From Mesorhizobium sp. Root102 (GTDB lineage: Bacteria > Pseudomonadota > Alphaproteobacteria > Rhizobiales > Rhizobiaceae): 64,000 nucleotides of DNA. The stretch is taken from positions 98,198 through 162,197 of the forward strand of contig NZ_LMCP01000006.1 in assembly GCF_001425625.1 (NCBI RefSeq). The letters run 5' to 3'. The notes under the pieces were generated by a model that saw only the letters and a program-made list of their open reading frames with translations, was not told the DNA's origin and searched no databases. Position numbers and translations under genes: made by a program. This document shows, piece after piece, positions 8,951-18,205 of the stretch (position 1 is the stretch's first letter; every line of letters starts with the position of its first letter).

Positions 8951-8952
8951 CG

Positions 8953-8981
8953 CTGGTTCCATTACCCAGGATAAAAAAATG
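8953..8981 (+). promoter_or_regulatory. Predicted preQ1-I riboswitch, pseudoknot includes the start codon
   Basis: The stem P1 is CTGG (8953-8956) with CCAG (8966-8969). The loop begins TTCC, an extra C (8965) precedes the 3' strand in the place of the ligand-pairing C, and the A-rich tail ATAAAAAAA follows. Loop bases CATT (8960-8963) can pair with AATG (8978-8981), which would form pseudoknot stem P2 and bury the ATG. The gene is a queuosine-precursor transporter, the expected target. The match is to the class I consensus (GGTTC, ACCC, A-tract). Confidence 0.8.
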
Positions 8982-9659
8982 ACTTCCTTCTCGCGATACC
9001 TGCCATTCGTGGCCGCCATGGCGCTTGTCGTCGTTGCGTCGAACATTCTTGTGCAATTCCCGGTGCAGGGCCAGATCGGCGGCCTGTCGCTGGCCGACCT
9101 TTTGACCTGGGGCGCCTTCACCTACCCCTTCTCCTTCCTGGTCACCGACCTCGCCAACCGCCGCTACGGGCCCGCTGTGGCGCGCAGGATCGTCTTTGTC
9201 GGCTTCATGACGGCGGTGGTCTGCTCGATCCTTGTCCCGCCCTTCCTGTTCCGCCACGGCCTGATCGAATTCGAGACCGCCGCGGACCGGCTGGTGCGGA
9301 TCGCAGCCGCCTCCGGCGCGGCGTTCCTTGCCGCGCAATTGCTCGATGTCACCGTCTTCAACCGGCTGCGCCGGCAGAGCTGGTGGCGGGCGCCGATCGT
9401 CGGCACGCTGGTCGGGTCGGTGTTCGACACCGCTGTGTTCTTCACCGTCGCTTTCTCGACCGCCTTCGCCTTTGCTGGTCCGAGCGACGGCTTTGCGCTC
9501 GAGACGGCGCCGCTGATGGGCGTCTTCCATGTCGACGCCATGCGCTGGGTTTCGTGGGCGCTTGGTGATCTCTCGGTGAAGCTGATCATCGCCGTGGTGG
9601 CATTGATCCCCTACCGACTGCTCGCCGCCCACTGGAGCCAGCCGGCGGTTGCGGCTTAA
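8979..9659 (+). CDS. yhhQ: Queuosine precursor transporter, YhhQ (VUT) family
   Basis: The 226-residue membrane protein has about six hydrophobic segments. It carries the family segments SNILVQFP, LTWGAFTYPFSFLVTDLANRRYG and, near the C-terminus, DAMRWVSWALGDLSVKL. E. coli YhhQ imports preQ0 and preQ1 for tRNA queuosine synthesis. The predicted preQ1-I riboswitch immediately upstream supports the same substrate here. The Shine-Dalgarno-like AGG at 8968-8970 falls in the 3' strand of the riboswitch stem, so ligand binding should block initiation. The gene stands alone. Confidence 0.92.
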   Translation: MTSFSRYLPFVAAMALVVVASNILVQFPVQGQIGGLSLADLLTWGAFTYPFSFLVTDLANRRYGPAVARRIVFVGFMTAVVCSILVPPFLFRHGLIEFETAADRLVRIAAASGAAFLAAQLLDVTVFNRLRRQSWWRAPIVGTLVGSVFDTAVFFTVAFSTAFAFAGPSDGFALETAPLMGVFHVDAMRWVSWALGDLSVKLIIAVVALIPYRLLAAHWSQPAVAA

Positions 9660-9660
9660 C

Positions 9661-9705
9661 CCATGATCCCGAAAAGTGGGACCCGGTTTTCGGAGAAGAT
9701 CATGG
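9661..9705 (+). repeat. Rhizobial intergenic hairpin repeat, copy 1
   Basis: CCATGATC and GATCATGG form the outer stem, and CCGAAAA with TTTTCGG the inner stem, around a GTGGGACCCGG loop. A second copy in the opposite orientation is at 26111-26158. This repeat type is widespread between genes in Mesorhizobium. Here it sits immediately after the yhhQ stop codon and may help end transcription. Confidence 0.85.
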
Positions 9706-9718
9706 TCGGACAAAGATC

Positions 9719-10390
9719 ATGATCCCCTGGGTCCAGCTCGATTCGGCAAAGACCCCGGATGGCAGGCAGGAACTTCGCCTCAAGCGGCGTGGCACCGAAT
9801 TCTCGATCATGCTGGGCACCAACGAGCTGATGAACAGCCGCCTCAGCGGCTCTGAGGAAGCGCTGGCAAAACTATCATGCGAGCGGATTGCCGGCCACCG
9901 GCAGCCAAGAATCCTCATCGGCGGCCTTGGCATGGGCTTTACCTTGCGCGCCGCACTCGCCGAACTCGACGATGATGCCGGCATCGTCGTCGCCGAACTG
10001 GTGCCAGCCGTCGTCGCCTGGGCACGCGGTCCGATGGCCGAGGTCTTTGGCGGCTGTCTCGACGATCCGCGCGTCGCCATCCAGGAGACCGATGTCGGGC
10101 AGCTGATACGCTCGGAGCCCGCGGCATGGGACGCCATCCTGCTCGATGTCGACAACGGCCCGGAAGGCATCGTCCACAAATCCAACGATGCGCTCTACAG
10201 CCTGGAAGGCCTCGGAGACGCACGCACCGCTCTCAGGCCAAGCGGCGTGGTGGCGGTGTGGTCGCAAGGCCCCGACAGCGGCTTCACGCGGCGCCTGAAG
10301 CAGGCAGGCTTCGCGGTCGAGGAGGTCAACACCCGCGCCAACGGCAAACGCGGCGCGCGCCATGTCATCTGGATCGCCACCAGGACATAG
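9719..10390 (+). CDS. Spermidine synthase-like methyltransferase-fold protein
   Basis: The 223-residue protein matches the SpeE-like Rossmann fold: ILIGGLGMGFTLRAAL is the nucleotide-binding loop, VVAELVPAVVAWAR follows as motif post-I, and DAILLDVDNGPEG resembles the catalytic-site strand of aminopropyltransferases. It lacks the long N-terminal beta domain of true spermidine synthases. It may therefore be a methyltransferase or an aminopropyltransferase relative, not a proven polyamine enzyme. ATG 9719 directly follows the repeat at 9661-9705. Confidence 0.75.
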   Translation: MIPWVQLDSAKTPDGRQELRLKRRGTEFSIMLGTNELMNSRLSGSEEALAKLSCERIAGHRQPRILIGGLGMGFTLRAALAELDDDAGIVVAELVPAVVAWARGPMAEVFGGCLDDPRVAIQETDVGQLIRSEPAAWDAILLDVDNGPEGIVHKSNDALYSLEGLGDARTALRPSGVVAVWSQGPDSGFTRRLKQAGFAVEEVNTRANGKRGARHVIWIATRT

Positions 10391-10402
10391 AGCCGGCGGG
10401 GC

Positions 10403-11431
10403 TCAATCCTGGTGCAGGATGAATTCCAGATAGAGGTTGCGCTGCAGGATCGAGTGGTTGTCGTCGGAGATCAGCGACACCATCAGCGCACCATCGTCGC
10501 GGGTCCAGACGTCGAGCCCTTCCATATTGTCGATCTGGTAGCCCATGTCGGCCTCCAGCAGCACCGGCCCGTCGGCGACGGCGCCTTTCTCGACGCTTTC
10601 GCCATAGATGCGCCGCAGCCGCATCTTGACGCCGCTGGCCATCGAAAAGCTGCGCTCCAGAAGCAGCAGATCGCCATCCGGCAGGAAGGCGCCGTCGGTG
10701 ATGTCGAAATCACCGTTGCGCTTGACGGTGAAGACGCCCTTGTGCGGCCCTTCGATGATGGCGGCATAGATGTTGCCGGCTTTGTCGAGGCTCTTCTCGG
10801 AGACCACGACCAGCCCGCCCTGATGCTGGCCGTTGGCATCGGCATGGGTGACGGTCTCGAAGCCGCGATTCTGGCGCAGCTCCCGGGCCGGAACCACGAA
10901 ATCCAGCTGCTTGAACTGCGCCTTCATATCGGCCGGGTCGATCTCGAACTGGGCGACGCGGTGGTTGCGCTCGAAGCCGACCGTGGCGATGCCGTCCTTG
11001 ACCGCAAGGCCTTCCGCATCGACCTCCCATTTCTTGTCGATCGGCCCGCCGGTCTCGTCGACCATCTGCTGCATGCGGAAATTCTGGATGCCGGACGGCC
11101 GCTTGTCGGCGTCGCGGACCACCGTGCCGAAGAACCAGAACCCGGTATCGGCAACGCCGATGAAATCGCCGCCGGCTTTCAGGAAACGGAAGGCCGACAG
11201 CGCACCGAAATCGCGCGTCGGCGAGGTCATCTCCAGCCCGCCGACGAATTCGAGCGGGCCGAACTGCTTGTCGGCATGGCCAATGTGGAATTCGCTGATC
11301 GGGCGGGCCGACACCTCGACCGGTTCGACGGAGCTTGAGCCAGCCGAACCTGCTGCCGCCGAAGCGACGCCGGAAAACAGGGCGATGGCGGCGAAAAGCG
11401 TCTGCCGTAAGCCGCCGCGCGAAAAGATCAT
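10403..11431 (-). CDS. Phytase-like esterase-domain protein, exported
   Basis: The 342-residue protein starts with a signal peptide ([18 protein letters not shown]). It has the esterase-like phytase domain pattern: [36 protein letters not shown] and [16 protein letters not shown] are spaced as beta-propeller blades. The family is predicted to be periplasmic or extracellular and to act on phosphate esters; no activity is proven here. Its ATG overlaps the cobT stop codon (ATGA), so it is the last gene of the cobS-cobT unit. Whether it has any link to cobalamin is unclear. Confidence 0.8.
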   Translation of the reverse strand: MIFSRGGLRQTLFAAIALFSGVASAAAGSAGSSSVEPVEVSARPISEFHIGHADKQFGPLEFVGGLEMTSPTRDFGALSAFRFLKAGGDFIGVADTGFWFFGTVVRDADKRPSGIQNFRMQQMVDETGGPIDKKWEVDAEGLAVKDGIATVGFERNHRVAQFEIDPADMKAQFKQLDFVVPARELRQNRGFETVTHADANGQHQGGLVVVSEKSLDKAGNIYAAIIEGPHKGVFTVKRNGDFDITDGAFLPDGDLLLLERSFSMASGVKMRLRRIYGESVEKGAVADGPVLLEADMGYQIDNMEGLDVWTRDDGALMVSLISDDNHSILQRNLYLEFILHQD

Positions 11432-13326
11432 CCGGCGCGCCGCATGCCGCCGCGCCGCGTGTCGCGCGCGCTTTCCTCGGCGAACAGCGAAGCCAACTGC
11501 TCGGTCATGGCGCCGGCCAGTTCCTCGGCATCGACGATGGTGACGGCACGGCGATAGTAGCGCGTGACGTCATGGCCGATGCCGATGGCCAGCAGTTCCA
11601 CCGGCGAACGTGTCTCGATCAGTTCGATGACGGCGCGCAGATGGCGCTCGAGATAGTTGCCCGGATTGACCGACAGCGTCGAATCGTCGACCGGCGCGCC
11701 GTCCGAGATCATCATCAGGATCTTGCGCTGTTCCGGTCGGGCAATCAGCCGGTTGTGCGCCCACAGCAGCGCCTCGCCGTCGATGTTTTCCTTGAGCAGG
11801 CCTTCGCGCATCATCAGCCCGAGATTGCGCCGTGCCCGCCGCCACGGATGGTCGGCGGACTTGTAGATGATGTGGCGCAGATCGTTGAGCCGGCCGGGGT
11901 TCGGCGGCTTGCCGTCCTTCAGCCACTTCTCGCGCGCTTGTCCGCCCTTCCACGCCCGCGTGGTGAAGCCGAGGATCTCGACCGAGACGCCGCAGCGTTC
12001 CAGCGTACGCGCCAGGATGTCGGCGCAGGTGGCGGCGACCGTGATCGGCCGGCCGCGCATCGAGCCGGAATTATCGAGCACCAGCGTCACCACCGTGTCG
12101 CGGAATTTGGTGTCGCGCTCCTGCTTGAACGACAGCGGCTGCATCGGATCGATGACGACCCGCACCAGCCTTGCCGGGTCGAGGTAACCCTCTTCCAGGT
12201 CGAAATCCCACGACCGGTTCTGCTGCGCCATCAGCCGGCGCTGCAGCCGGTTAGCCAGCCGACCGACGACGCCGGACAGATTGGCAAGCTGCTTGTCGAG
12301 GAAGGCGCGCAGCCGGTCGAGCTCTTCTTCTTCGCAAAGCTCCTCGGCGCCGACCGTCTCGTCGAAGGCAGTGGTGAAGACCTTGTAGTCGATTTCCTTC
12401 GGCAGATTGGTGAAGGGATTGTCGTTACGGCGCGCCTCGCCGGGTGTTTCGGCATCGGCGTCGTCATCGTCGGACAGATCGTCCGCGGTGGCGTCGGAGG
12501 CTTCCGTCTCGGCCGACTGCTCGTCATCGGCCGAAGCCTCGGCATCCTCGGACTGCGACTGCTCGGAGCCGGAATCCTCTTCGCCGCCCTCCTCGCTCTG
12601 CTCCTCTCCTTGCGGCTGGTTGTCGTCATTGTCCTCGGAGTCTTCCGTCTCCTGGTCGTCGCCGAGCTCCTCGGCCATTTCCATGGAGGCGAGCATCTCG
12701 CGCACGACACGGGCAAAGGCCTGCTGGTCGCCGAGCTTTGCCGACAACCCGTCGAGGTCGGCCTTGGCCTTTTCCTCGACCCAGGGGCGCCAGAGCTCGA
12801 CCAGCCGCTCGCCGCTTTTCGGGACGGGCTGGCCGGTCAGCTTCTCGCGCACCATCAGGGCGAGGGCTTCCTCGATCGGCGCGTCGGCCTTGTCCTTGAC
12901 GTCGACGAGGTTGGCCTTGGCGTATTTGTCCTCCAGCATCGAGCCGATGTTGTCGGCGACGCCTTGCATGGCGCGGCTGCCGATCGCCTCGACACGAGCC
13001 TGCTCGACCGCGTCATAGATGGCGCGGGCCGCTTTGCCTTCCGGCGCCAGCTTGGTGTGGATGCGCGCGTCGTGACAGGCGCGCTTCAGCGCCATGGAGT
13101 CGCCAAGGCCGCGGGTGATCGCAATGTCGGTCTTCGACGCCTTCTTCGGCAATTCGGGCAGCCGCGCCCGGTTGCCGGCGAGCGCCGGCCTGTCTTTGGC
13201 GAAGCCGACTTCGAGTTCCTTGTCGCCGGCGATGGCGCGCATGCAGACGGTGACGGCGCGCTTGAAGCTATCGGCTTCAGACCCCGTCTTCGACTTGTTG
13301 CGCGTGTTGTCGCCCGGACCCGCCAT
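11428..13326 (-). CDS. cobT: Cobaltochelatase subunit CobT
   Basis: At 632 residues it has the normal length. With CobS and CobN it inserts cobalt into hydrogenobyrinic acid a,c-diamide in the aerobic cobalamin pathway; CobT is the VWA-bearing AAA+ partner. The middle of the protein is a long Asp/Glu/Ser-rich low-complexity stretch. The C-terminal part has the MIDAS motif LDNSGSMRG and the [11 protein letters not shown] segment of the VWA domain. ATG 13326 gives the MAGPGDN start. cobS lies 11 bases upstream on the same strand, so the two subunits are co-expressed. Confidence 0.95.
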   Translation of the reverse strand: MAGPGDNTRNKSKTGSEADSFKRAVTVCMRAIAGDKELEVGFAKDRPALAGNRARLPELPKKASKTDIAITRGLGDSMALKRACHDARIHTKLAPEGKAARAIYDAVEQARVEAIGSRAMQGVADNIGSMLEDKYAKANLVDVKDKADAPIEEALALMVREKLTGQPVPKSGERLVELWRPWVEEKAKADLDGLSAKLGDQQAFARVVREMLASMEMAEELGDDQETEDSEDNDDNQPQGEEQSEEGGEEDSGSEQSQSEDAEASADDEQSAETEASDATADDLSDDDDADAETPGEARRNDNPFTNLPKEIDYKVFTTAFDETVGAEELCEEEELDRLRAFLDKQLANLSGVVGRLANRLQRRLMAQQNRSWDFDLEEGYLDPARLVRVVIDPMQPLSFKQERDTKFRDTVVTLVLDNSGSMRGRPITVAATCADILARTLERCGVSVEILGFTTRAWKGGQAREKWLKDGKPPNPGRLNDLRHIIYKSADHPWRRARRNLGLMMREGLLKENIDGEALLWAHNRLIARPEQRKILMMISDGAPVDDSTLSVNPGNYLERHLRAVIELIETRSPVELLAIGIGHDVTRYYRRAVTIVDAEELAGAMTEQLASLFAEESARDTRRGGMRRAG

Positions 13327-13337
13327 CGAGACCCTGC

Positions 13338-14324
13338 TTAGCCCAGCACCACGTTTGCCGCTGATTCCGGCAGATCCTCGCCGAAGGCGCGCTGGTAGAA
13401 CTCGGCCACCACGGAGCGCTCGAGCTCGTCGCATTTGTTGAGGAAGGTCAGCCGGAACGCCATGCCGATATCACTGAAGATCTCGGCATTCTCGGCCCAG
13501 GTGATGACAGTACGTGGGCTCATCACGGTCGACAAATCGCCATTGATAAAGGCCGAGCGCGTCATGTCGGCGACGCGCACCATCTTGTTGACGATCTCCT
13601 TGCCCTTGGCGTCGCGATAGTGCTTGGCCTTGGCCAGCACGATGGCGACTTCATTGTCGTGCGGCAGGTAGTTCAGCGTGGTGACGATCGACCAGCGGTC
13701 CATCTGCGCCTGGTTGATCTGCTGGGTGCCGTGATAGAGGCCTGTGGTGTCGCCGAGACCAACTGTGTTGGCGGTCGAAAACAGCCGGAAGGCCGGATGC
13801 GGGCGGATGACCCGGCTCTGGTCGAGCAGCGTCAGCCGGCCCGACGATTCCAGCACGCGCTGGATGACGAACATTACATCCGGACGGCCGGCATCATACT
13901 CATCGAAGCAGAGCGCGACATTATGCTGGTAGGCCCAGGGCAGGATGCCGTCGCGGAATTCGGTGATCTGCAACCCGTCCTTGACCACGATCGCGTCCTT
14001 GCCGACGAGATCGATACGGCTGACATGGCTGTCGAGATTGACGCGCACGCAGGGCCAGTTGAGGCGGGCGGCGACCTGTTCGATATGAGTCGACTTGCCG
14101 GTGCCGTGATAGCCCGACACCATGACGCGGCGGTTGTAGGCAAAGCCCGCAAGGATCGCCATCGTCGTGTTCTTGTCGAACAGATAGTCCGGATCGATAT
14201 CGGGCACATGCTCTGATGTCACCGAATAGGCCGGCACCACCATCTTGGACTCGAAGCCAAATTTTTCCTTCACCGACACCGTTGTGTCGGGCAGGTTGGC
14301 GATGTCACGATCGACCTTGTTCAT
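13338..14324 (-). CDS. cobS: Cobaltochelatase subunit CobS (AAA+ ATPase)
   Basis: The 328-residue protein has Walker [10 protein letters not shown] and Walker B CFDEYDAG, plus the sensor segment RLFSTANT. It is the MoxR-like AAA+ motor that forms a ring with CobT and drives cobalt insertion by CobN. The N-terminal [16 protein letters not shown] segment is typical of CobS. I chose ATG 14324, preceded by GAGAG; a GTG at 14342 would add six residues. It leads the cobS-cobT-phytase-like unit. cobN is not in this window. Confidence 0.95.
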   Translation of the reverse strand: MNKVDRDIANLPDTTVSVKEKFGFESKMVVPAYSVTSEHVPDIDPDYLFDKNTTMAILAGFAYNRRVMVSGYHGTGKSTHIEQVAARLNWPCVRVNLDSHVSRIDLVGKDAIVVKDGLQITEFRDGILPWAYQHNVALCFDEYDAGRPDVMFVIQRVLESSGRLTLLDQSRVIRPHPAFRLFSTANTVGLGDTTGLYHGTQQINQAQMDRWSIVTTLNYLPHDNEVAIVLAKAKHYRDAKGKEIVNKMVRVADMTRSAFINGDLSTVMSPRTVITWAENAEIFSDIGMAFRLTFLNKCDELERSVVAEFYQRAFGEDLPESAANVVLG

Positions 14325-14399
14325 ATCTCTCAACGTCTCCACGGGCGAAACGCCTCATTTCGCCGGCAATCGAATTTGTCCGGGGGCGGTCTTAGAGCC

Positions 14400-14426
14400 T
14401 TTTCCAACCTTATGAAAGTTGGAAAA
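14400..14426. repeat. 9-bp hairpin between J-domain gene and cobS
   Basis: TTTTCCAAC and GTTGGAAAA form a perfect stem with a 9-base loop, 21 bases downstream of the J-domain gene. On the minus strand the 3' arm ends in AAAA, not T, so a classical terminator is doubtful. It may be a remnant of a rhizobial repeat. Confidence 0.5.
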
Positions 14427-14447
14427 CGACACGAACCGTATGGTCGC

Positions 14448-15068
14448 TCAGCACAGGCCCGCCTGTTTGAGCACGCGATAGGCCTGCAGCACATCGCGGA
14501 ACCGGTCTTCCGAACCTCTGTCGCCACCATTCGCATCCGGATGGTGGAGTTTCACCAGTTCCTTATAGCGCGCCTTGATTTCCTTGCCAGTCGCCTTTGT
14601 ATCAAGGCCAAGCGTTTCCAGCGCCTTGGCCTCAAGCGGCTTGGCCTTGCGCTCGCGCGCCTCGCGTGGATCCTTCGGCCCTTTGAACAGGTCGAAGGGG
14701 TCGCGCATGCGGTTGTAGTAGCCGGCGCGGCCAGAACGCATCTGCGCCACATCCGGCGACGAACGCGTCGAGCCGCCGTTGACGCCCATCTTCCAGGTCG
14801 GCCGGTGACCGGTCATCGCTTCCTTCTGGAAACGCGCGACCTCGGTGTCCGGCACGCCGGAGAAATAGTTGAAGCCCTTGTTGTACTCGCGCACATGGTC
14901 GAAGCAGAAGCGGAAATACTCGCCCTCCTTCATGCGCCCGACCGGCGCACGATGGGTGCCCGCTTCCTTGCAGCCGTCCCACTGGCAAATCGGCGAGTGC
15001 GACTTCAGCTCCGCGTCCTTGTCGGGACGGACGCGAATCTTCTCGAAATATTTTGGGTACGGCTTCAT
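14448..15068 (-). CDS. J-domain (DnaJ-like) protein
   Basis: The 206-residue protein has a C-terminal J domain (about residues 145-206): LGLDTKATGKEIKARYKELVKLHHPDAN carries the invariant HPD tripeptide that stimulates Hsp70 ATPase. The N-terminal half has a Cys/His-rich part (CQWDGCKEAG, FRFCFDHVREYN) that might bind a metal. This architecture is conserved next to cobS/cobT in rhizobia. A chaperone role toward DnaK is inferred from the J domain; its client is unknown. Confidence 0.85.
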   Translation of the reverse strand: MKPYPKYFEKIRVRPDKDAELKSHSPICQWDGCKEAGTHRAPVGRMKEGEYFRFCFDHVREYNKGFNYFSGVPDTEVARFQKEAMTGHRPTWKMGVNGGSTRSSPDVAQMRSGRAGYYNRMRDPFDLFKGPKDPREARERKAKPLEAKALETLGLDTKATGKEIKARYKELVKLHHPDANGGDRGSEDRFRDVLQAYRVLKQAGLC

Positions 15069-15258
15069 CTAACCCATTTATGGGGCGTTCGCAGATGCGA
15101 AACAAGAATTGACATTTTCGCGATCATCGCCCTAACCGCTGAATCGCGGCATAAAGCAGGCGAATGGCGGATTTTGTTGCGCGGCAGCGCCTTTTGCGAA
15201 GACCGATTTTCGGTTTCAAGGCTGATGCGCGAGCCATATGTGGTGAAGGGAGACGGCG

Positions 15259-15561
15259 ATGTCCATACAGACGACCATGGAAGACAAGCTCAACAAGGCA
15301 TTTTCGCCGGACCGGCTGGTCATCATCAACGAGAGCCATCTCCATGCCGGCCATCACCACCATGGCTCCGACCATCACGGCGCCTATGACGGCACCGGCG
15401 AGACGCATTTTCGCGTCCGCGTCGTCTCTTCGGCCTTTGCCGGCATGAGCCGCATCGACCGTCACCGCGCCGTCAACGAACTGCTTGCCGACGAACTGAA
15501 AGCCGGCGTGCACGCGCTGGCGATCGAACCGGCGGCTCCCGGCGAGAAGACCCGCTGGTAG
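15259..15561 (+). CDS. bolA: BolA family protein
   Basis: The 100-residue protein has the BolA core FRVRVVSSAFAGMSRIDRHRAVNELLADEL, in which the R-x-V-x-S and RH elements are diagnostic. BolA proteins pair with monothiol glutaredoxins to handle Fe-S clusters and iron signalling, and can bind DNA. The loop HAGHHHHGSDHH is unusually His-rich and could bind metal. It diverges from the J-domain gene and has no co-directional neighbour. Confidence 0.92.
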   Translation: MSIQTTMEDKLNKAFSPDRLVIINESHLHAGHHHHGSDHHGAYDGTGETHFRVRVVSSAFAGMSRIDRHRAVNELLADELKAGVHALAIEPAAPGEKTRW

Positions 15562-15590
15562 GCCAGACCCGCCCTCACCTTCCGCCGCGC

Positions 15591-17144
15591 TCAGAGCACC
15601 GCTTCGATGAGGAACGGTCCGCGCCGCGACAGGGCACTGTCCAGCAGCGCGTCAAAGCGTTCACACGTATCGGCCCGGGCCGCTTCCACGCCCATGCCTT
15701 TGGCCAGCGAGACCCAGTCCAGCGTCGGAAGGTCGAGGTCGAGCATGCGCCTGGCGTTCTCGCCGATGGCGCCGACACCGACATTCTTCATCTCGCCATG
15801 CAGGATCGCGTAGGTTCGGTTGGCAAAGACGATCGTCACCACGTCGAGATCTTCCCTGGCCTGGGTCCACAATCCCTGCACCGTGTACATGCCGCTGCCG
15901 TCGGCCTCGAGATTGATCACCTTGCGGTCCGGGCAGGCGATCGCCGCTCCGGTCGCCATCGGGATGCCTCCGCCTATCGATCCGCCGGTGCCCATCATGT
16001 AGTCGTGCGGCGCGGCAAAGGCCGATAGGGCGAAGAAACGCCGCGCCGAGGTGATCGCTTCGTCGCAGACGATCGCATCCATGGGAAGCTTTCGCGCCAC
16101 CGACAATGCGATGGCATCTTCCGTCAGCTTGCCGTTCGGCGTTGCCTCGTTGGGAAAGGCGGTCGCGAACACCTGTTGTTGCGACGGCTTTATGCCGAGT
16201 TCATCGCGAAGCGCTTCCAGCGCCGCATGCAGATCGTCGCCATGGGCAGCCAGCGTCAGCACCTGGCAGCCCTCCCGAACAAGTCGTCCCGGCTTTCCCG
16301 GATAGGCAAAGAAGGCAACCGGTTCCTTCCCGCCAACCAGGATCAGGACGTCGACATCCCCGAGCAGAGCCGTCGCCGCATCGACCGGATAGGGGATGCG
16401 CGTGGGCGCGACACGCCCGCGTCCGCGCTGCATTCGGGCGATCAGAACCTCGCTGAACAGGCGGACATCGCTGCCCGTCGAGATCTGCCCGGCAATAGCA
16501 AGCGCATCGGCTCGTGCGGCCTTTCCGCGAACGACCATGCCGGCCCGACCCGGAGCGGCACGGATCGCCGCGGCGATCTTGCGTACCGCGTCCATGTCGA
16601 CGGCGGGCGGCGGCGCCAGCCTCACCTTGCCAACCGAGACCGCCCCGACTTCACCCCAGGCGGCATCCGCCGGCAGGATCAGGGTCGTGACGCCGGGGGG
16701 TGTCAGCGATGCGCGCAAGGCCGCTTCGGTCGCCGGCGCGACATCGTCCGGGCCGCCGATGCGGCGCACCCAGTTCGACATCGGTGCCGCAAGGCCGTCG
16801 ATATCGCTGGTGAGCGGCGCATCGAGTGGCAGATGGTAGGACGCATGGTCGCCGACGATGTTGATCATCGGGCTGAGAGCGCGCCGCGCATTGTGCATGT
16901 TGGCGAGACCATTGGCCAGGCCGGGACCGGTGTGCAGCAGCGTCGCGGCCGGCCGATCGGTCATCCGCGCATAGCCGTCGGCGGCACCGGTCACCACACC
17001 CTCGAACAGCCCGAGCACGCAACGCATCTGCTGTTTGCGGTCAAGCGCGGCAACGAAATGCATTTCGGACGTGCCGGGGTTGGCGAAGCAGACCGTCACA
17101 TCATTGGCCAGAAGCACGTCACACAGGACATCGGCGCCGTTCAT
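15591..17144 (-). CDS. Thiamine diphosphate-dependent enzyme, acetolactate synthase-like
   Basis: The 517-residue protein has three ThDP-enzyme domains. The N-terminal PYR domain contains FANPGTSEMHFVAAL and the catalytic-type Glu in GLFEGVVTGAADGYARM. The middle domain has a VLILVGGKEPVAFFAYPGKPG segment, and the C-terminal PP domain has EADGSGMYT...FANRTYAIL, the ThDP/Mg motif with A-D-G in place of G-D-G. It resembles the benzoylformate decarboxylase (MdlC) branch annotated as acetolactate synthase large subunit. The substrate is unassigned and no small subunit is nearby. It is convergent with bolA. Confidence 0.8.
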   Translation of the reverse strand: MNGADVLCDVLLANDVTVCFANPGTSEMHFVAALDRKQQMRCVLGLFEGVVTGAADGYARMTDRPAATLLHTGPGLANGLANMHNARRALSPMINIVGDHASYHLPLDAPLTSDIDGLAAPMSNWVRRIGGPDDVAPATEAALRASLTPPGVTTLILPADAAWGEVGAVSVGKVRLAPPPAVDMDAVRKIAAAIRAAPGRAGMVVRGKAARADALAIAGQISTGSDVRLFSEVLIARMQRGRGRVAPTRIPYPVDAATALLGDVDVLILVGGKEPVAFFAYPGKPGRLVREGCQVLTLAAHGDDLHAALEALRDELGIKPSQQQVFATAFPNEATPNGKLTEDAIALSVARKLPMDAIVCDEAITSARRFFALSAFAAPHDYMMGTGGSIGGGIPMATGAAIACPDRKVINLEADGSGMYTVQGLWTQAREDLDVVTIVFANRTYAILHGEMKNVGVGAIGENARRMLDLDLPTLDWVSLAKGMGVEAARADTCERFDALLDSALSRRGPFLIEAVL

Positions 17145-17170
17145 GCAGTTCTCTCCCGTCGACGATCGAA

Positions 17171-17216
17171 GAGCAATTCCAGGAAAAGTGTGAAGCGGTT
17201 TTCCGTCCGGAATTGC
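17171..17216. repeat. Rhizobial intergenic hairpin repeat, second family
   Basis: GCAATTCC (17173-17180) pairs with GGAATTGC (17209-17216), and GGAAAA with TTTTCC inside. This repeat is common between Mesorhizobium genes. A partial echo of its end (GAGCAATTGC) follows at 17234-17243. It lies upstream of the ThDP enzyme start. Confidence 0.75.
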
Positions 17217-17317
17217 GTCAAAACAAACAGACAGAGCAATTGCACCCGGGGGCACCCGCACAGCAATATCCCGCCAGTGCTTTTGATCTGATCCAGTGGC
17301 TAGCGTACCAGCCTCAA

Positions 17318-18121
17318 TCAGCCGACCGTCGATTTCAGGAATGCCAGCGCGGCAGCGGTCAGCGCGTCGCGGTCCTCACCGAAGTCGTGATTGATCGACA
17401 TGTGCGTATAGGCGCTGCCGTCGAACAACGTTACCTCTGTACCAGCTGCGGGTAGGCGCTCGGCAAAGGCCTTCGAATCCTCGCCACGGCCAGGCGCCCG
17501 CGAATAGGCAATGAAGGTCGGCGGATACTTGTGGCCGTCTACATAGACGGCCGGCAAAAATGCCGCCCATTGCGAGGTGTCGGAAAACACACGCGCATAG
17601 GCCCGCACCATGCCGCCATTTCTGGCAAGTGCTGCAAGATCATAGGCCCTGGTGTCGTCGAGGATGAGCGCAGCTATGCCAGGCAGCCCACCGCGCATGC
17701 CGGTCAGGGCGATCAGGTGGCAGCCGGCCGAATGGCCCATGCCAACGATGCGGTTTGGGTCGCCGCCATACTGGGCGATGTTGGCTCTGATAGAGGCATA
17801 GGCCTTTTCGACGTCGCTGGCCTAGGCGGCGACATCGGCCTTAGGCAACAGGCGGCAACCGATGGAAACGAAGCAGAAGCCGTTGGCCAGCAGGAAGGCC
17901 GGCTTGGCGTTGACCTGGCTGCGTTTGCCAAACTGCCAGGTGCCGCCGTGGACGAAAAACACGACCGGCAAGCCGCTTGCACCATCGGGCGCGTAGATGT
18001 CGAGCTTGGCCGACCCGTAGTCGACGGTTTTCGGCGACGGCGCGCGCGATGCGCTGGAGGCGCCGTTCGACAGAAAAGCCGCCATCGAGGCCAGAAGCAG
18101 GGTTCGCCGATCGATCATCAT
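17318..18121 (-). pseudogene. Alpha/beta hydrolase broken by an in-frame amber stop
   Basis: The frame reads from ATG 18121, behind AGGAG, through a signal-like N-terminus and the oxyanion motif VFFVHGGTW, then hits TAG at 17822-17824. The same frame continues to 17318 with the nucleophile motif GHSAG, an acidic DDTRAYD segment and a C-terminal DGSAYTHMSIN that holds a likely catalytic His. The parts together give a full-length (about 267 codons) esterase/kynurenine formamidase-like hydrolase. The simplest event is CAG (Gln) to TAG. No other lesion is visible, so it is recent, or the stop is suppressed or a sequencing error. Confidence 0.8.
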
Positions 18122-18205
18122 TCTCTCCTGGCCACCCCGGCGGACAAATGCACCCTGGTGCCGCGAAGTTCCAATGAAGGATTGGTAACATACAAGCCGG
18201 AGGCA

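Noticed and set aside
11335..13341. Long open frame antisense to cobT
   Set aside because: It is a shadow of the GC-rich cobT codons, has no recognisable domain, and cobT with its VWA motif is clearly the real gene.
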